Shown here piece by piece: positions 1-6,189 of a stretch of DNA of 30,192 bases. Both the position numbers and the translations under genes were made by a program. Positions within the stretch are counted from its first letter, which is position 1. Every line of letters begins with the position of its first letter. Where the stretch lies: positions 1 through 30,192 of IMG/VR virus record IMGVR_UViG_3300035698_005094. One strand, given 5' to 3'. The notes under the pieces are model-generated. The model saw only the letters and a list, made by a program, of their open reading frames with translations, did no database searches and was not told the origin of the DNA. Source of the stretch: a virus.

Positions 1-7
1 AACTATT

Positions 8-598
8 TTATTGTTTATTAAAATACACTATTTGCTGTGCTCTGTGGTCTGCGTTGTCTTCTTCGTCTTCTTCTCCACATTCCCAATCAGTCCAGTAAGA
101 ATCGCTGTCGTCGTCTCCTATCCCCATTGATACTATCTCTTCATCTGTTGAGTCTGCGTGCAAACATTCATCTGAGCAGTAGTAAGAGTCCCCACCAGCA
201 ATACAGTATCCAGTGAACATTCCAGCTCCGCAGTTGTCGCAGTATCTTGGGGCGTTTTCTTTTGATAATACTTGAATAAATTGCTCACTATTTGTTAATT
301 GGTAAGTATCAAGAGCCTTTTCTTTAGCTTCTTCAAAGCTGTCAACTTCAACTTCAACGCTGTTTTGGCTTATCTCTGTGACTAATATTGTATACTTAGT
401 AGGCTGTTTCATTAATGTGCTTCCGTAATTCTCCATTAAAAAGAATGAACAATCTTTTAATGTTTGCACTTCATAAAAACAAGCATCTAGTACAATATTG
501 TCGCCCTCAAAAATTATATCCTTGTCAATGTCTTTAAATACGCTCTTGATATCGTTCATGCACAATTCTCTGTATCCACCTTCTATTTTATAATTCAT
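8..598 (-). CDS. Zinc-cluster protein of unknown role (DpnD/PcfM-like middle part)
   Basis: This is the only convincing leftward gene, 196 aa. Residues about 67-100 (YTILVTEIS, then an EAKEKALDTY helix) resemble the short beta-alpha unit of DpnD/PcfM-type proteins; that is a weak resemblance from memory. Residues about 119-145 hold CDNC, then YC, then YYCSDEC, a treble-clef or FCS-like zinc site. The C-terminus is very acidic (runs of D and E with several W and Y). The start is set by AAAAGGA about 10 nt upstream on the minus strand. A leftward promoter lies at 633-660. It is separated from the rightward genes by a control region, so it may belong to a different regulatory class. Function unknown. 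Confidence 0.75.
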   Translation of the reverse strand: MNYKIEGGYRELCMNDIKSVFKDIDKDIIFEGDNIVLDACFYEVQTLKDCSFFLMENYGSTLMKQPTKYTILVTEISQNSVEVEVDSFEEAKEKALDTYQLTNSEQFIQVLSKENAPRYCDNCGAGMFTGYCIAGGDSYYCSDECLHADSTDEEIVSMGIGDDDSDSYWTDWECGEEDEEDNADHRAQQIVYFNKQ

Positions 599-632
599 AC
601 TAAATCACGTCCTTTTCTATAAGATAATACTA

Positions 633-660
633 AGTATATGCCCATATAAGTAAAAGTCAA
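633..660 (-). promoter_or_regulatory. Predicted sigma70-type promoter for the leftward gene
   Basis: On the minus strand there is TTGACT (655-660) and TATACT (633-638) separated by 16 bp, followed by a short leader and the AAAAGGA ribosome site of the leftward gene. Both hexamers are close to the consensus. The -10 overlaps the first of two dyads described next, which suggests repression at this site. Confidence 0.55.
635..648. promoter_or_regulatory. Candidate operator O1 (14-bp dyad)
   Basis: The sequence TATATGCCCATATA is a perfect inverted repeat of TATATG around a CC centre. It overlaps the -10 of the leftward promoter. A second copy of its core TATGCCCATA lies 71 bp away. Confidence 0.45.
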
Positions 661-706
661 ACATTAAAACATAAACAATCAAAGGAATATGACCCTAAAA
701 CAGACA

Positions 707-718
707 CTATGCCCATAG
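707..718. promoter_or_regulatory. Candidate operator O2 (12-bp dyad)
   Basis: The sequence CTATGCCCATAG is a perfect inverted repeat of CTATG around CC and shares the 10-bp core of O1. Centre-to-centre distance is 71 bp, near seven helical turns, which suits a looped or cooperative repressor pair. The repressor is not identified in this window. Confidence 0.4.
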
Positions 719-761
719 GTTATAAAGGCTAGAGCCAAATGCATGCTATATTCTTAATGTG

Positions 762-789
762 TTGCAATCCACTTGTGGCATACTATAAG
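762..789 (+). promoter_or_regulatory. Possible rightward promoter before the HTH gene
   Basis: TTGCAA (762-767), a 16-bp spacer and TATAAG (784-789) lie about 100 bp before the gene at 890. The spacer contains the small palindrome CCACTTGTGG (769-778). The rest of 599-889 has no gene that I can support; it ends in an A/T-rich stretch with repeated AGTTTAA blocks just before the start codon. Confidence 0.35.
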
Positions 790-889
790 ATAAGATAGTT
801 ACCCTAACACTAATACAGGGAACTTATAGTTACACCAGTGTATGAATGTATTAGGTTTAAAAGTTTAAGTTTAAAAGGATTTATTTAAT

Positions 890-1495
890 ATGGTTGTAAA
901 GAAGAAATCTAGCAACAATTCATTGATAGCATTAACTAAAGATATTAACGCTAAAAAAAAGAGAGTTCAAAAAAAGAAGGTTCAGCCAGAAGATGCTGCC
1001 TCAAAGTTTGATAAGGTTGAATTAGAGCGTTTAGTTATTTCAGGACTCAATTGCACAGAGATAGCCGAAAAGATGGGTAAAAAGCATTCAACCGTCTATC
1101 ATCATTACAGAACTATGGATGTGGTTCGAAAACGCTCTGAAACTTACAAGGCTACAAGAGACATAGCAAATCTAGACCTACAATCAAAGCTCGATGTAGC
1201 ACTAAACAACCTAATAGGCATTACCACAACAATTAAGAAGAAAGACATTGATATCAAGGATATTGGCGGTTTAATGCGTTCCTTGAGTCAGGCTAAGAAG
1301 GACTTATTTACTCAAGAGAAAGAGAATGCAGAAGGTGCGAGAGGTAACATAGCTAACTTCTGGATAACCATCACACAAGGGGGAGACAGCAAGCTAAAAG
1401 ACAGATACAAGAGCCAAGTTATTGATGTTGAAGCAATACCTCAATCTGACACAGACCAGTCACAGCAAGGGATAGAACCAAGCAGTGTCGCATAA
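890..1495 (+). CDS. HTH DNA-binding protein, possible terminase small subunit
   Basis: A 201-aa protein. The first 35 residues are Lys-rich. Residues about 46-72 form a clear helix-turn-helix of the recombinase/small-terminase kind (LNCTEIAEKMGKKHSTVYHHY). A helical region follows (about 90-145) and then a polar, Gln/Ser-rich tail. An HTH plus an oligomerising helical part, placed upstream of the large terminase, fits a small terminase that recognises the packaging site. It is, however, 3 kb away from the large subunit with other genes between. A transcription regulator acting on the nearby operators is the main alternative. The ATG is preceded by AAAAGGA at a suitable distance. Confidence 0.5.
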   Translation: MVVKKKSSNNSLIALTKDINAKKKRVQKKKVQPEDAASKFDKVELERLVISGLNCTEIAEKMGKKHSTVYHHYRTMDVVRKRSETYKATRDIANLDLQSKLDVALNNLIGITTTIKKKDIDIKDIGGLMRSLSQAKKDLFTQEKENAEGARGNIANFWITITQGGDSKLKDRYKSQVIDVEAIPQSDTDQSQQGIEPSSVA

Positions 1496-1642
1496 AGTTT
1501 ATTATGTCAATAGGGCTGAAAGCCTTAATATCAAAGGGATAGAGCCCATGGGGGGGGATAGACCCTCGATTCCAAATGTTCCAGGAACCCTATATTCAGT
1601 TCACCACTCTATTTTTTATCGACATACGTGTGGGCGTGCCTT

Positions 1643-2239
1643 ATGAGGATATTGGTAGGATGCGAAGAGAGCCAAGCTGTCACTATTGAGCTAAGGAAGC
1701 TTGGGCATGTGGCTTATTCGTGTGACTTGATACCTTGTAGTGGTGGACATCCAGAGTGGCATTTACAGATGGATATCTTCACTGCTATTGGATTCATGGA
1801 ATGGGACATGTTGATAGTCTTTCCACCGTGCACTGATTTATGTGTATCTGGGGCTAGATGGTTCAAGGAAAAGATAGCTGACGGAAGACAACAACGAGCG
1901 ATTGCTTTTTTCATGAGGATTGTAAATTGTGGTATAGCGAAGATTGCTATTGAAAACCCTATTGGGATAATGAGTAGTAAATATAGAAAACCTGACCAGA
2001 TAATACAGCCTTGGGAATATGGACACGAAACTACAAAAAGCACTTGTTTATGGTTGAAGGGATTACCGTTATTAAAACCTACAAATATAGTTTCAAAGGG
2101 AGATAGGCAAACTTATGCTAATGGGAAGACTAGTCCTATGTGGCATGCTAAGTCAGGAAAAGGTTGTGGTGTTCTAAGATCTAAGACCTTCCCCGGTATT
2201 GCAAAAGCTATGGCTGAACAATGGGGTGGTAGGTTATGA
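1643..2239 (+). CDS. Phage-type DNA cytosine methyltransferase
   Basis: The product is 198 aa from the ATG at 1643; an in-frame GTG at 1628 would add five residues but looks unlikely because MRILVGCEES is the natural N-terminus of the family. Residues 1-10 are the SAM-binding motif I. FPPCTDLCVSG (60-70) is the catalytic Pro-Cys motif IV in the form typical of short phage enzymes, and ENPIG (104-108) is motif VI (ENV in the classical family). The middle (YRKPDQIIQPWEYGHETTKST) and LWLKGLPLL are also typical. It would transfer methyl groups from SAM to cytosine C5 in DNA, probably as self-protection against host restriction. No partner nuclease is visible. It is much shorter than full-length C5 enzymes, so its target-recognition part is minimal. 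Confidence 0.8.
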   Translation: MRILVGCEESQAVTIELRKLGHVAYSCDLIPCSGGHPEWHLQMDIFTAIGFMEWDMLIVFPPCTDLCVSGARWFKEKIADGRQQRAIAFFMRIVNCGIAKIAIENPIGIMSSKYRKPDQIIQPWEYGHETTKSTCLWLKGLPLLKPTNIVSKGDRQTYANGKTSPMWHAKSGKGCGVLRSKTFPGIAKAMAEQWGGRL

Positions 2240-2385
2240 CATCTTTGACTTTGAAAAATATAGAAGATGCGAAAATTGAAATCGAATCTAACGATGTAAT
2301 GTCAAAAAAAGAAATAGACGCTTTTATTAGATTAGCGACTAAAGAAATATCGAAACGAGCTAAGAAGTTATTTTATGAGCGATAA
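2236..2385 (+). CDS. Small hypothetical protein, 49 aa
   Basis: Starts on ATGA overlapping the stop of the methyltransferase and ends 11 nt into the next gene, so it is translationally coupled on both sides. Composition is charged and helical (Lys, Glu, Ile), with no recognisable motif. The tight overlaps are the main evidence that it is real. Function unknown. Confidence 0.55.
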   Translation: MTSLTLKNIEDAKIEIESNDVMSKKEIDAFIRLATKEISKRAKKLFYER

Positions 2386-2704
2386 CATCCAAAAGAAAGG
2401 TCCTCAAAATAAATGGGCGAGTGAATATAGGAGGATATTGAAATTAGCTAAGTTAAATGATTGGAGTATAGTTAGTCACAGTTTATATGATCACCGATTA
2501 ACATTTTACCGAGGCGATGATGATGTAACGATGCATGTTTGGTATGGTCGAGTGAATAAGATAGTTACACAGATGAATCACACGAAGCATGGAGAGACTG
2601 ATTTAATGAGAAGAGAATTAAGTGGAGAGGAGGAAGAGAAGATATTTAGGAATCCTAGATACCACAGTCACAAGGGAGAATATTTAAAGACAAGGAGTTA
2701 TTGA
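2375..2704 (+). CDS. Hypothetical protein, 109 aa
   Basis: A basic, aromatic-rich soluble protein with a WSIVSHSLYDHRLTFYRGDD stretch (about 30-49) that looks like two beta-strands, then YGRVNKIVTQMNH and a charged tail. No family recognised. It overlaps its upstream neighbour by 11 nt and lies in the small-gene cluster between the methyltransferase and the large terminase. Confidence 0.65.
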   Translation: MSDNIQKKGPQNKWASEYRRILKLAKLNDWSIVSHSLYDHRLTFYRGDDDVTMHVWYGRVNKIVTQMNHTKHGETDLMRRELSGEEEEKIFRNPRYHSHKGEYLKTRSY

Positions 2705-2706
2705 AA

Positions 2707-2946
2707 ATGCCGAAAAAAGAAAAGTACTTGATATTAAAGAAACCACTAAACTTGAAGAATTTTTATAATGTCTGGAATAAAAATAGTGAAATGCTAGGTA
2801 GAATTACAAAAAAAAGAGTTGGTGCATTTATCCATTGGGGGTTTGTAACTAAAAAAGGATTTCATATTACTGGTGGATGCATGGATGAGATTAGAGCCAT
2901 GATAAAGAACCCTCAAAAATACCTAGAGGAGCAAAACAATGGGTAA
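2707..2946 (+). CDS. Hypothetical basic protein, 79 aa
   Basis: The start is set at ATG 2707 because AAGGAG (2692-2697) lies 9 nt upstream; an in-frame TTG at 2701 would be too close to it. The protein is Lys-rich with an aromatic/Gly core (GAFIHWGFVTKKGFHITGG, about 39-57) and a C-terminal helix. No family recognised. Its end overlaps the next gene by 8 nt. Confidence 0.6.
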   Translation: MPKKEKYLILKKPLNLKNFYNVWNKNSEMLGRITKKRVGAFIHWGFVTKKGFHITGGCMDEIRAMIKNPQKYLEEQNNG

Positions 2947-3160
2947 ACCAATATGTAGATATACAGGACATTGTGATACGCAAAACGGAAAACATTGTGA
3001 GTCTAAGCTTAATTGTAAACATAAGGAGCAAGACACAGAAATTAATTATTTTTTTGAGATTTTAACATTTTGGTTTGCAATGATGGTAGTTACATCTTTA
3101 GTTTCTATATTTTTCTGGAAGCTATTTGTTGAATATATTATAACGATTGGAGCAGCATAA
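2939..3160 (+). CDS. Small Cys-rich single-pass membrane protein, 73 aa
   Basis: The N-terminal half has five Cys and two His (CRYTGHCDTQNGKHCESKLNC followed by KH), suggesting a metal-bound knuckle. Residues about 42-67 form a hydrophobic membrane segment (FWFAMMVVTSLVSIFFWKLFV). Predicted N-in or N-out topology cannot be decided. It overlaps both neighbours. Function unknown. Confidence 0.6.
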   Translation: MGKPICRYTGHCDTQNGKHCESKLNCKHKEQDTEINYFFEILTFWFAMMVVTSLVSIFFWKLFVEYIITIGAA

Positions 3161-3267
3161 TGAGTGAAAAATTTCAATTTATTTTTGGGGTAGTTGTTGT
3201 AGTACTTGCATTAGTTATACCATTTATTTCATTAGGAATTGTTAAAATAAATAATAGGAGAGCATAA
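3160..3267 (+). CDS. Tiny membrane protein, 35 aa
   Basis: Begins at the ATG that overlaps the TAA of the previous gene and ends on the A that starts the next gene's ATG, so it is coupled at both ends. MSEKFQFIFG is followed by a Val/Leu/Ile-rich transmembrane helix (about 7-30) and a basic end (KINNRRA). It could act with the adjacent Cys-rich membrane protein. Function unknown. Confidence 0.55.
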   Translation: MSEKFQFIFGVVVVVLALVIPFISLGIVKINNRRA

Positions 3268-3545
3268 TGGGAAAAGATATTAAAATTAAAAGCGAACGTG
3301 ATTTGAAGTTAGAAAGAGCAGCTGAAGCGAACGATGAATTTGTTGCTGGGATTAAGGACATTATAAGCATGATGGAATTTGCATCTTTAAAAGATTGTGA
3401 TGATATCGAACTTGAGGAACTATATTTATTGTTTAATGAATTAACAGGCAAAACAAACGCTGTAGCTGCAATATTCTATAAAGTCTATAATCGTGATAAG
3501 GATCTGAAGGATAATGTTGTTGAAGCTGAAGTAGTGGAGGGTTAG
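3267..3545 (+). CDS. Hypothetical acidic helical protein, 92 aa
   Basis: A soluble, strongly charged protein, mostly helical by composition, ending in an acidic VVEAEVVEG tail that resembles tails seen on other proteins of this phage (for example the RecT-like protein). SD is AGGAG before ATG 3267. No family recognised. Confidence 0.6.
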   Translation: MGKDIKIKSERDLKLERAAEANDEFVAGIKDIISMMEFASLKDCDDIELEELYLLFNELTGKTNAVAAIFYKVYNRDKDLKDNVVEAEVVEG

Positions 3546-3548
3546 GCC

Positions 3549-3866
3549 ATGAAGAAATTTCTATGGTGTATAATTACACCGCTGTTAGTCTGTTGTATAT
3601 TTACACCAACATTTGGATCACCATATAGTGATTTTAACAATTACTTAAAAAATGAACCACAAACAATCTTTAGTATTGGGGATGACTATGTAATGCTGTA
3701 TGAAGATGGTGTTTATATCTCAATAGGGGATAAACCTATTGATTTATCTGATGAACAATTAAAAGTTTTGTATAGGATATTTTTAGAAATATTTGACGAG
3801 AGCATAGTGTATGGTCGTGATAAGAATGGAAAATTAGTCAAACAATTAAATGGGAGTGCATTATGA
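3549..3866 (+). CDS. Exported hypothetical protein, 105 aa
   Basis: Residues 1-23 are a Sec signal peptide: two Lys, a hydrophobic core with two Cys, and a cleavage-like TFGS site. The mature part (about 80 aa) is soluble and alternates acidic and aromatic residues. No lipobox at the predicted cleavage site. It overlaps the next exported protein by 4 nt, so the two are probably made together. Role unknown; it would act in the periplasm or at the cell surface. Confidence 0.6.
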   Translation: MKKFLWCIITPLLVCCIFTPTFGSPYSDFNNYLKNEPQTIFSIGDDYVMLYEDGVYISIGDKPIDLSDEQLKVLYRIFLEIFDESIVYGRDKNGKLVKQLNGSAL

Positions 3867-4339
3867 AAAAACATTTAATAAAAATCTTGTTATTAAGTTT
3901 TATGGTCATAAACTTTAATATGGCCTTTGCAGGGTTTGATATCATGAAACCAATTAAATCTAAGACATCTGAAGTTAAGCAGGACATTGTATTTAGCTTC
4001 ATACGTGAGATAGCCCATATCAAAGCATTTGCTCAACTGGGAAAGGTTACTAATGGGGACCATTGGTTTAATCTAGGATTTAGAGGGACTATCAACTTAT
4101 CAAAGGAAATGGATTTTAAGTTTGGATTCTCTGAATACTTCACAGGTCTAAGAGGTGGCAAAGGATTAAATCACGACTGTAGGAGATTAGATCTAGGATT
4201 CTTTTATAAGTTTGCACCTAACATAAGCGTAGGGTTTGTTTCAAGCCAGAGGTTCCCTATAGAGGGCTTTACGCAGACTAGCCTTGTTAATGAATTCCAT
4301 GATACTAAAGAGTGGATAGAATTTAGGTGGACCCTATGA
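3863..4339 (+). CDS. Exported beta-strand-rich protein, possible outer-membrane barrel
   Basis: A 158-aa protein with a clean signal peptide (residues 1-23, ending AFAG). The mature part has alternating hydrophobic/polar stretches with aromatic girdles (HWFNLGFRGTINLS, MDFKFGFSEYF, LDLGFFYKF, ISVGFVSSQRF) and ends in EWIEFRWTL. Such strand periodicity and an aromatic C-terminus fit a small outer-membrane beta-barrel, or a beta-sandwich exported protein. In a phage this could alter the host surface, for example receptor masking. Supported by composition only; no family recognised. Confidence 0.55.
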   Translation: MKKHLIKILLLSFMVINFNMAFAGFDIMKPIKSKTSEVKQDIVFSFIREIAHIKAFAQLGKVTNGDHWFNLGFRGTINLSKEMDFKFGFSEYFTGLRGGKGLNHDCRRLDLGFFYKFAPNISVGFVSSQRFPIEGFTQTSLVNEFHDTKEWIEFRWTL

Positions 4340-4340
4340 A

Positions 4341-4541
4341 ATGGCAGTAGTATCAGGAGCAAACAAAGACGATACGAGAAAGGAGGTCTTGAAATTATTG
4401 CAACGCATAGGTCAGTTGGAAGGTATCGAATACGGTACTATCAAGGTTGAGTATGAACTTAAATTTCAACAAGGTAAGCCAACAACGTTTACAGTTAAGG
4501 ATCCTATCGAACATAAATTTCAGGACTTTTCAAAATTATGA
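4341..4541 (+). CDS. Hypothetical protein before the large terminase, 66 aa
   Basis: A small basic protein with an N-terminal helix (KEVLKLLQRIGQLEG) followed by a beta-hairpin-like stretch (YGTIKVEYELKFQQGKPTTF). Its TGA overlaps the terminase ATG by 4 nt. Position makes a packaging or head-related role possible, but nothing in the sequence proves it. Confidence 0.55.
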   Translation: MAVVSGANKDDTRKEVLKLLQRIGQLEGIEYGTIKVEYELKFQQGKPTTFTVKDPIEHKFQDFSKL

Positions 4542-6142
4542 GTAATAAAGATTTTCTAAGCAAGTTTGAGGATAAGAGAAACGAATGGATATTTGACCCG
4601 ATACTATTTACAAAAGAGTTTCTTGGTATAGGCATATGTAATTGTGATCAACCATGTAAAAAAGGTTTAGATCCAATGCAGAAAGAAATTATTATAGAAT
4701 TTGCTGAATTAGTTCGTGCTAAACAAAAACATGGATTCAGTCTTGAACTTAACTTACGTGAGAAAGAGTTAATCAAGAAAATAGGCGTATCTGTTCAGTC
4801 AGGCAAGGGGGTGGGGAAAACCGCTATTGCTGCTATTATAGGCCTATGGTTCCTAATATGCTTTGAATACGCAAGGGTGGTTATATTAGGGCCTAAGTAT
4901 GATCAGATTAAGAATAACTTATGGCCAGAGATTGCTAAATGGCTTGGTCATGCTGAAAGAGTATTTGGAAAAGATTGTTTAGCAAATGAACTATTAACAA
5001 AACAATCCGATAAGATCTTTGTTAAACATGTACCTAAAGCAGAACTTGGTGAACGTTGGAGAATATTCATCTTAACATTCCCTAAGAATGCTGACATAGA
5101 AACACAGAAAGCAGCAGTACAGGGAAACCATGAGCAAAACATGTTATTTCTTATTGATGAATCTTCAGGTGTCCCGGATCACATCTTTGAACCGATTGAA
5201 TCTACATTAACATTTCCTGTGAACTTAGTTTTTTCTATATTCAACCCGAATAAAAATAATGGTTGGGCGATAGAAGCACAATATAAAATGAAAGATAAAT
5301 GGGTTACAAAACAAATAAGTGCATTAAACTCTACATTAGTTTCTGAAGAACAAATAGGCTATATGAGAGATAAGTACGGACTTGATTCTAATAAATATCG
5401 TGTATCGGTCTTAGGATTGCCACCATTAGCAGAGGAAGGTGCATTGATACCATGGATGTGGATACAAGAAGCTAAAGACAGATTTGAATTTACTATTCCT
5501 GATAAAGATGATCCTTTGTTACATGGTGATGATGTAGGTGGTGGTGGAGATCTAACTATTAATTGTAAGAAACATGGTGCTAAAGTACTGGGATTTAAAA
5601 AGTTTGATTCACAAGATACTAATGCGGTTGGTAATTTCTTAACTCAAGAAGCATACAAGGATATGCCTGACTATATTTTTGTTGATATGAATGGAATTGG
5701 TAATAAAGTTTATTACGACATGAAAGCGTTGAAGATATGGAAGATGAAAGGATTTAACTCACAGTCTCATGCTAGAAAAAATAAGTTTTATCGATTAAGG
5801 GATGAATGCTATTGGGCATTACGTCAAGAATTTGAAGAGAGTAACATTGCTATAGATCCTAATGATGAAGAATTAGAAGGTGAGTTATCAATATTGAAAT
5901 ATGATTCTGAATATGGGGATGGAAAAATAAAGGTTATTTCTAAAAAGGATCCTGACTTTAAGAAAGAAATGAAGTCTAGACTTGGATACGAATCACCAAA
6001 CAAAGCAGATGCTTTGATGATGACTTGTTATTATAATTATTTTATTCTTAATAAGAGCATTAATAGTACTAGGAAGGTTTCGGGAACTGGTTTCCCTAAA
6101 CAAAAGAAGCAACCTAATTATCTTAGTTGGATGGCTCGTTAA
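4538..6142 (+). CDS. terL: Terminase large subunit (packaging ATPase/nuclease)
   Basis: A 534-aa protein of normal length for the family. The ATPase half has Walker A SGKGVGKT (88-95), Walker B MLFLIDE (202-208) with the catalytic Glu, and a coupling motif region around FSIFNPN (232-238). The nuclease half has acidic residues at GDDVGGGGD (330-338), FVDMNGIG (381-388) and NKADALMM (488-495), the RNase-H-like metal-binding set. It drives ATP-dependent DNA translocation into the prohead and cuts the concatemer. It is followed by a promoter and the portal gene, the usual order. An N-terminal Cys cluster (CNCDQPC, 34-40) is unusual and might bind metal. Confidence 0.95.
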   Translation: MSNKDFLSKFEDKRNEWIFDPILFTKEFLGIGICNCDQPCKKGLDPMQKEIIIEFAELVRAKQKHGFSLELNLREKELIKKIGVSVQSGKGVGKTAIAAIIGLWFLICFEYARVVILGPKYDQIKNNLWPEIAKWLGHAERVFGKDCLANELLTKQSDKIFVKHVPKAELGERWRIFILTFPKNADIETQKAAVQGNHEQNMLFLIDESSGVPDHIFEPIESTLTFPVNLVFSIFNPNKNNGWAIEAQYKMKDKWVTKQISALNSTLVSEEQIGYMRDKYGLDSNKYRVSVLGLPPLAEEGALIPWMWIQEAKDRFEFTIPDKDDPLLHGDDVGGGGDLTINCKKHGAKVLGFKKFDSQDTNAVGNFLTQEAYKDMPDYIFVDMNGIGNKVYYDMKALKIWKMKGFNSQSHARKNKFYRLRDECYWALRQEFEESNIAIDPNDEELEGELSILKYDSEYGDGKIKVISKKDPDFKKEMKSRLGYESPNKADALMMTCYYNYFILNKSINSTRKVSGTGFPKQKKQPNYLSWMAR

Positions 6143-6143
6143 T

Positions 6144-6172
6144 TTGACATTAAGTAAAAATTTTGCTATTTA
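6144..6172 (+). promoter_or_regulatory. Predicted promoter for the portal gene
   Basis: TTGACA (6144-6149), a 17-bp spacer ending in TTTTGC, then TATTTA (6167-6172). The TG before the -10 makes it an extended -10 type. Predicted transcription start lies only about 10 nt before the portal ATG, so the leader is little more than its AAAAGGAGG ribosome site. Two other promoters here share the same TTGAC...TGC-TA layout. Confidence 0.6.
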
Positions 6173-6189
6173 TCGAAAAGGAGGATCAT

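Noticed and set aside
1714-2043. Leftward frames opposite the methyltransferase
   Set aside because: The + strand has all family motifs; the opposite frames show no domain and biased composition.
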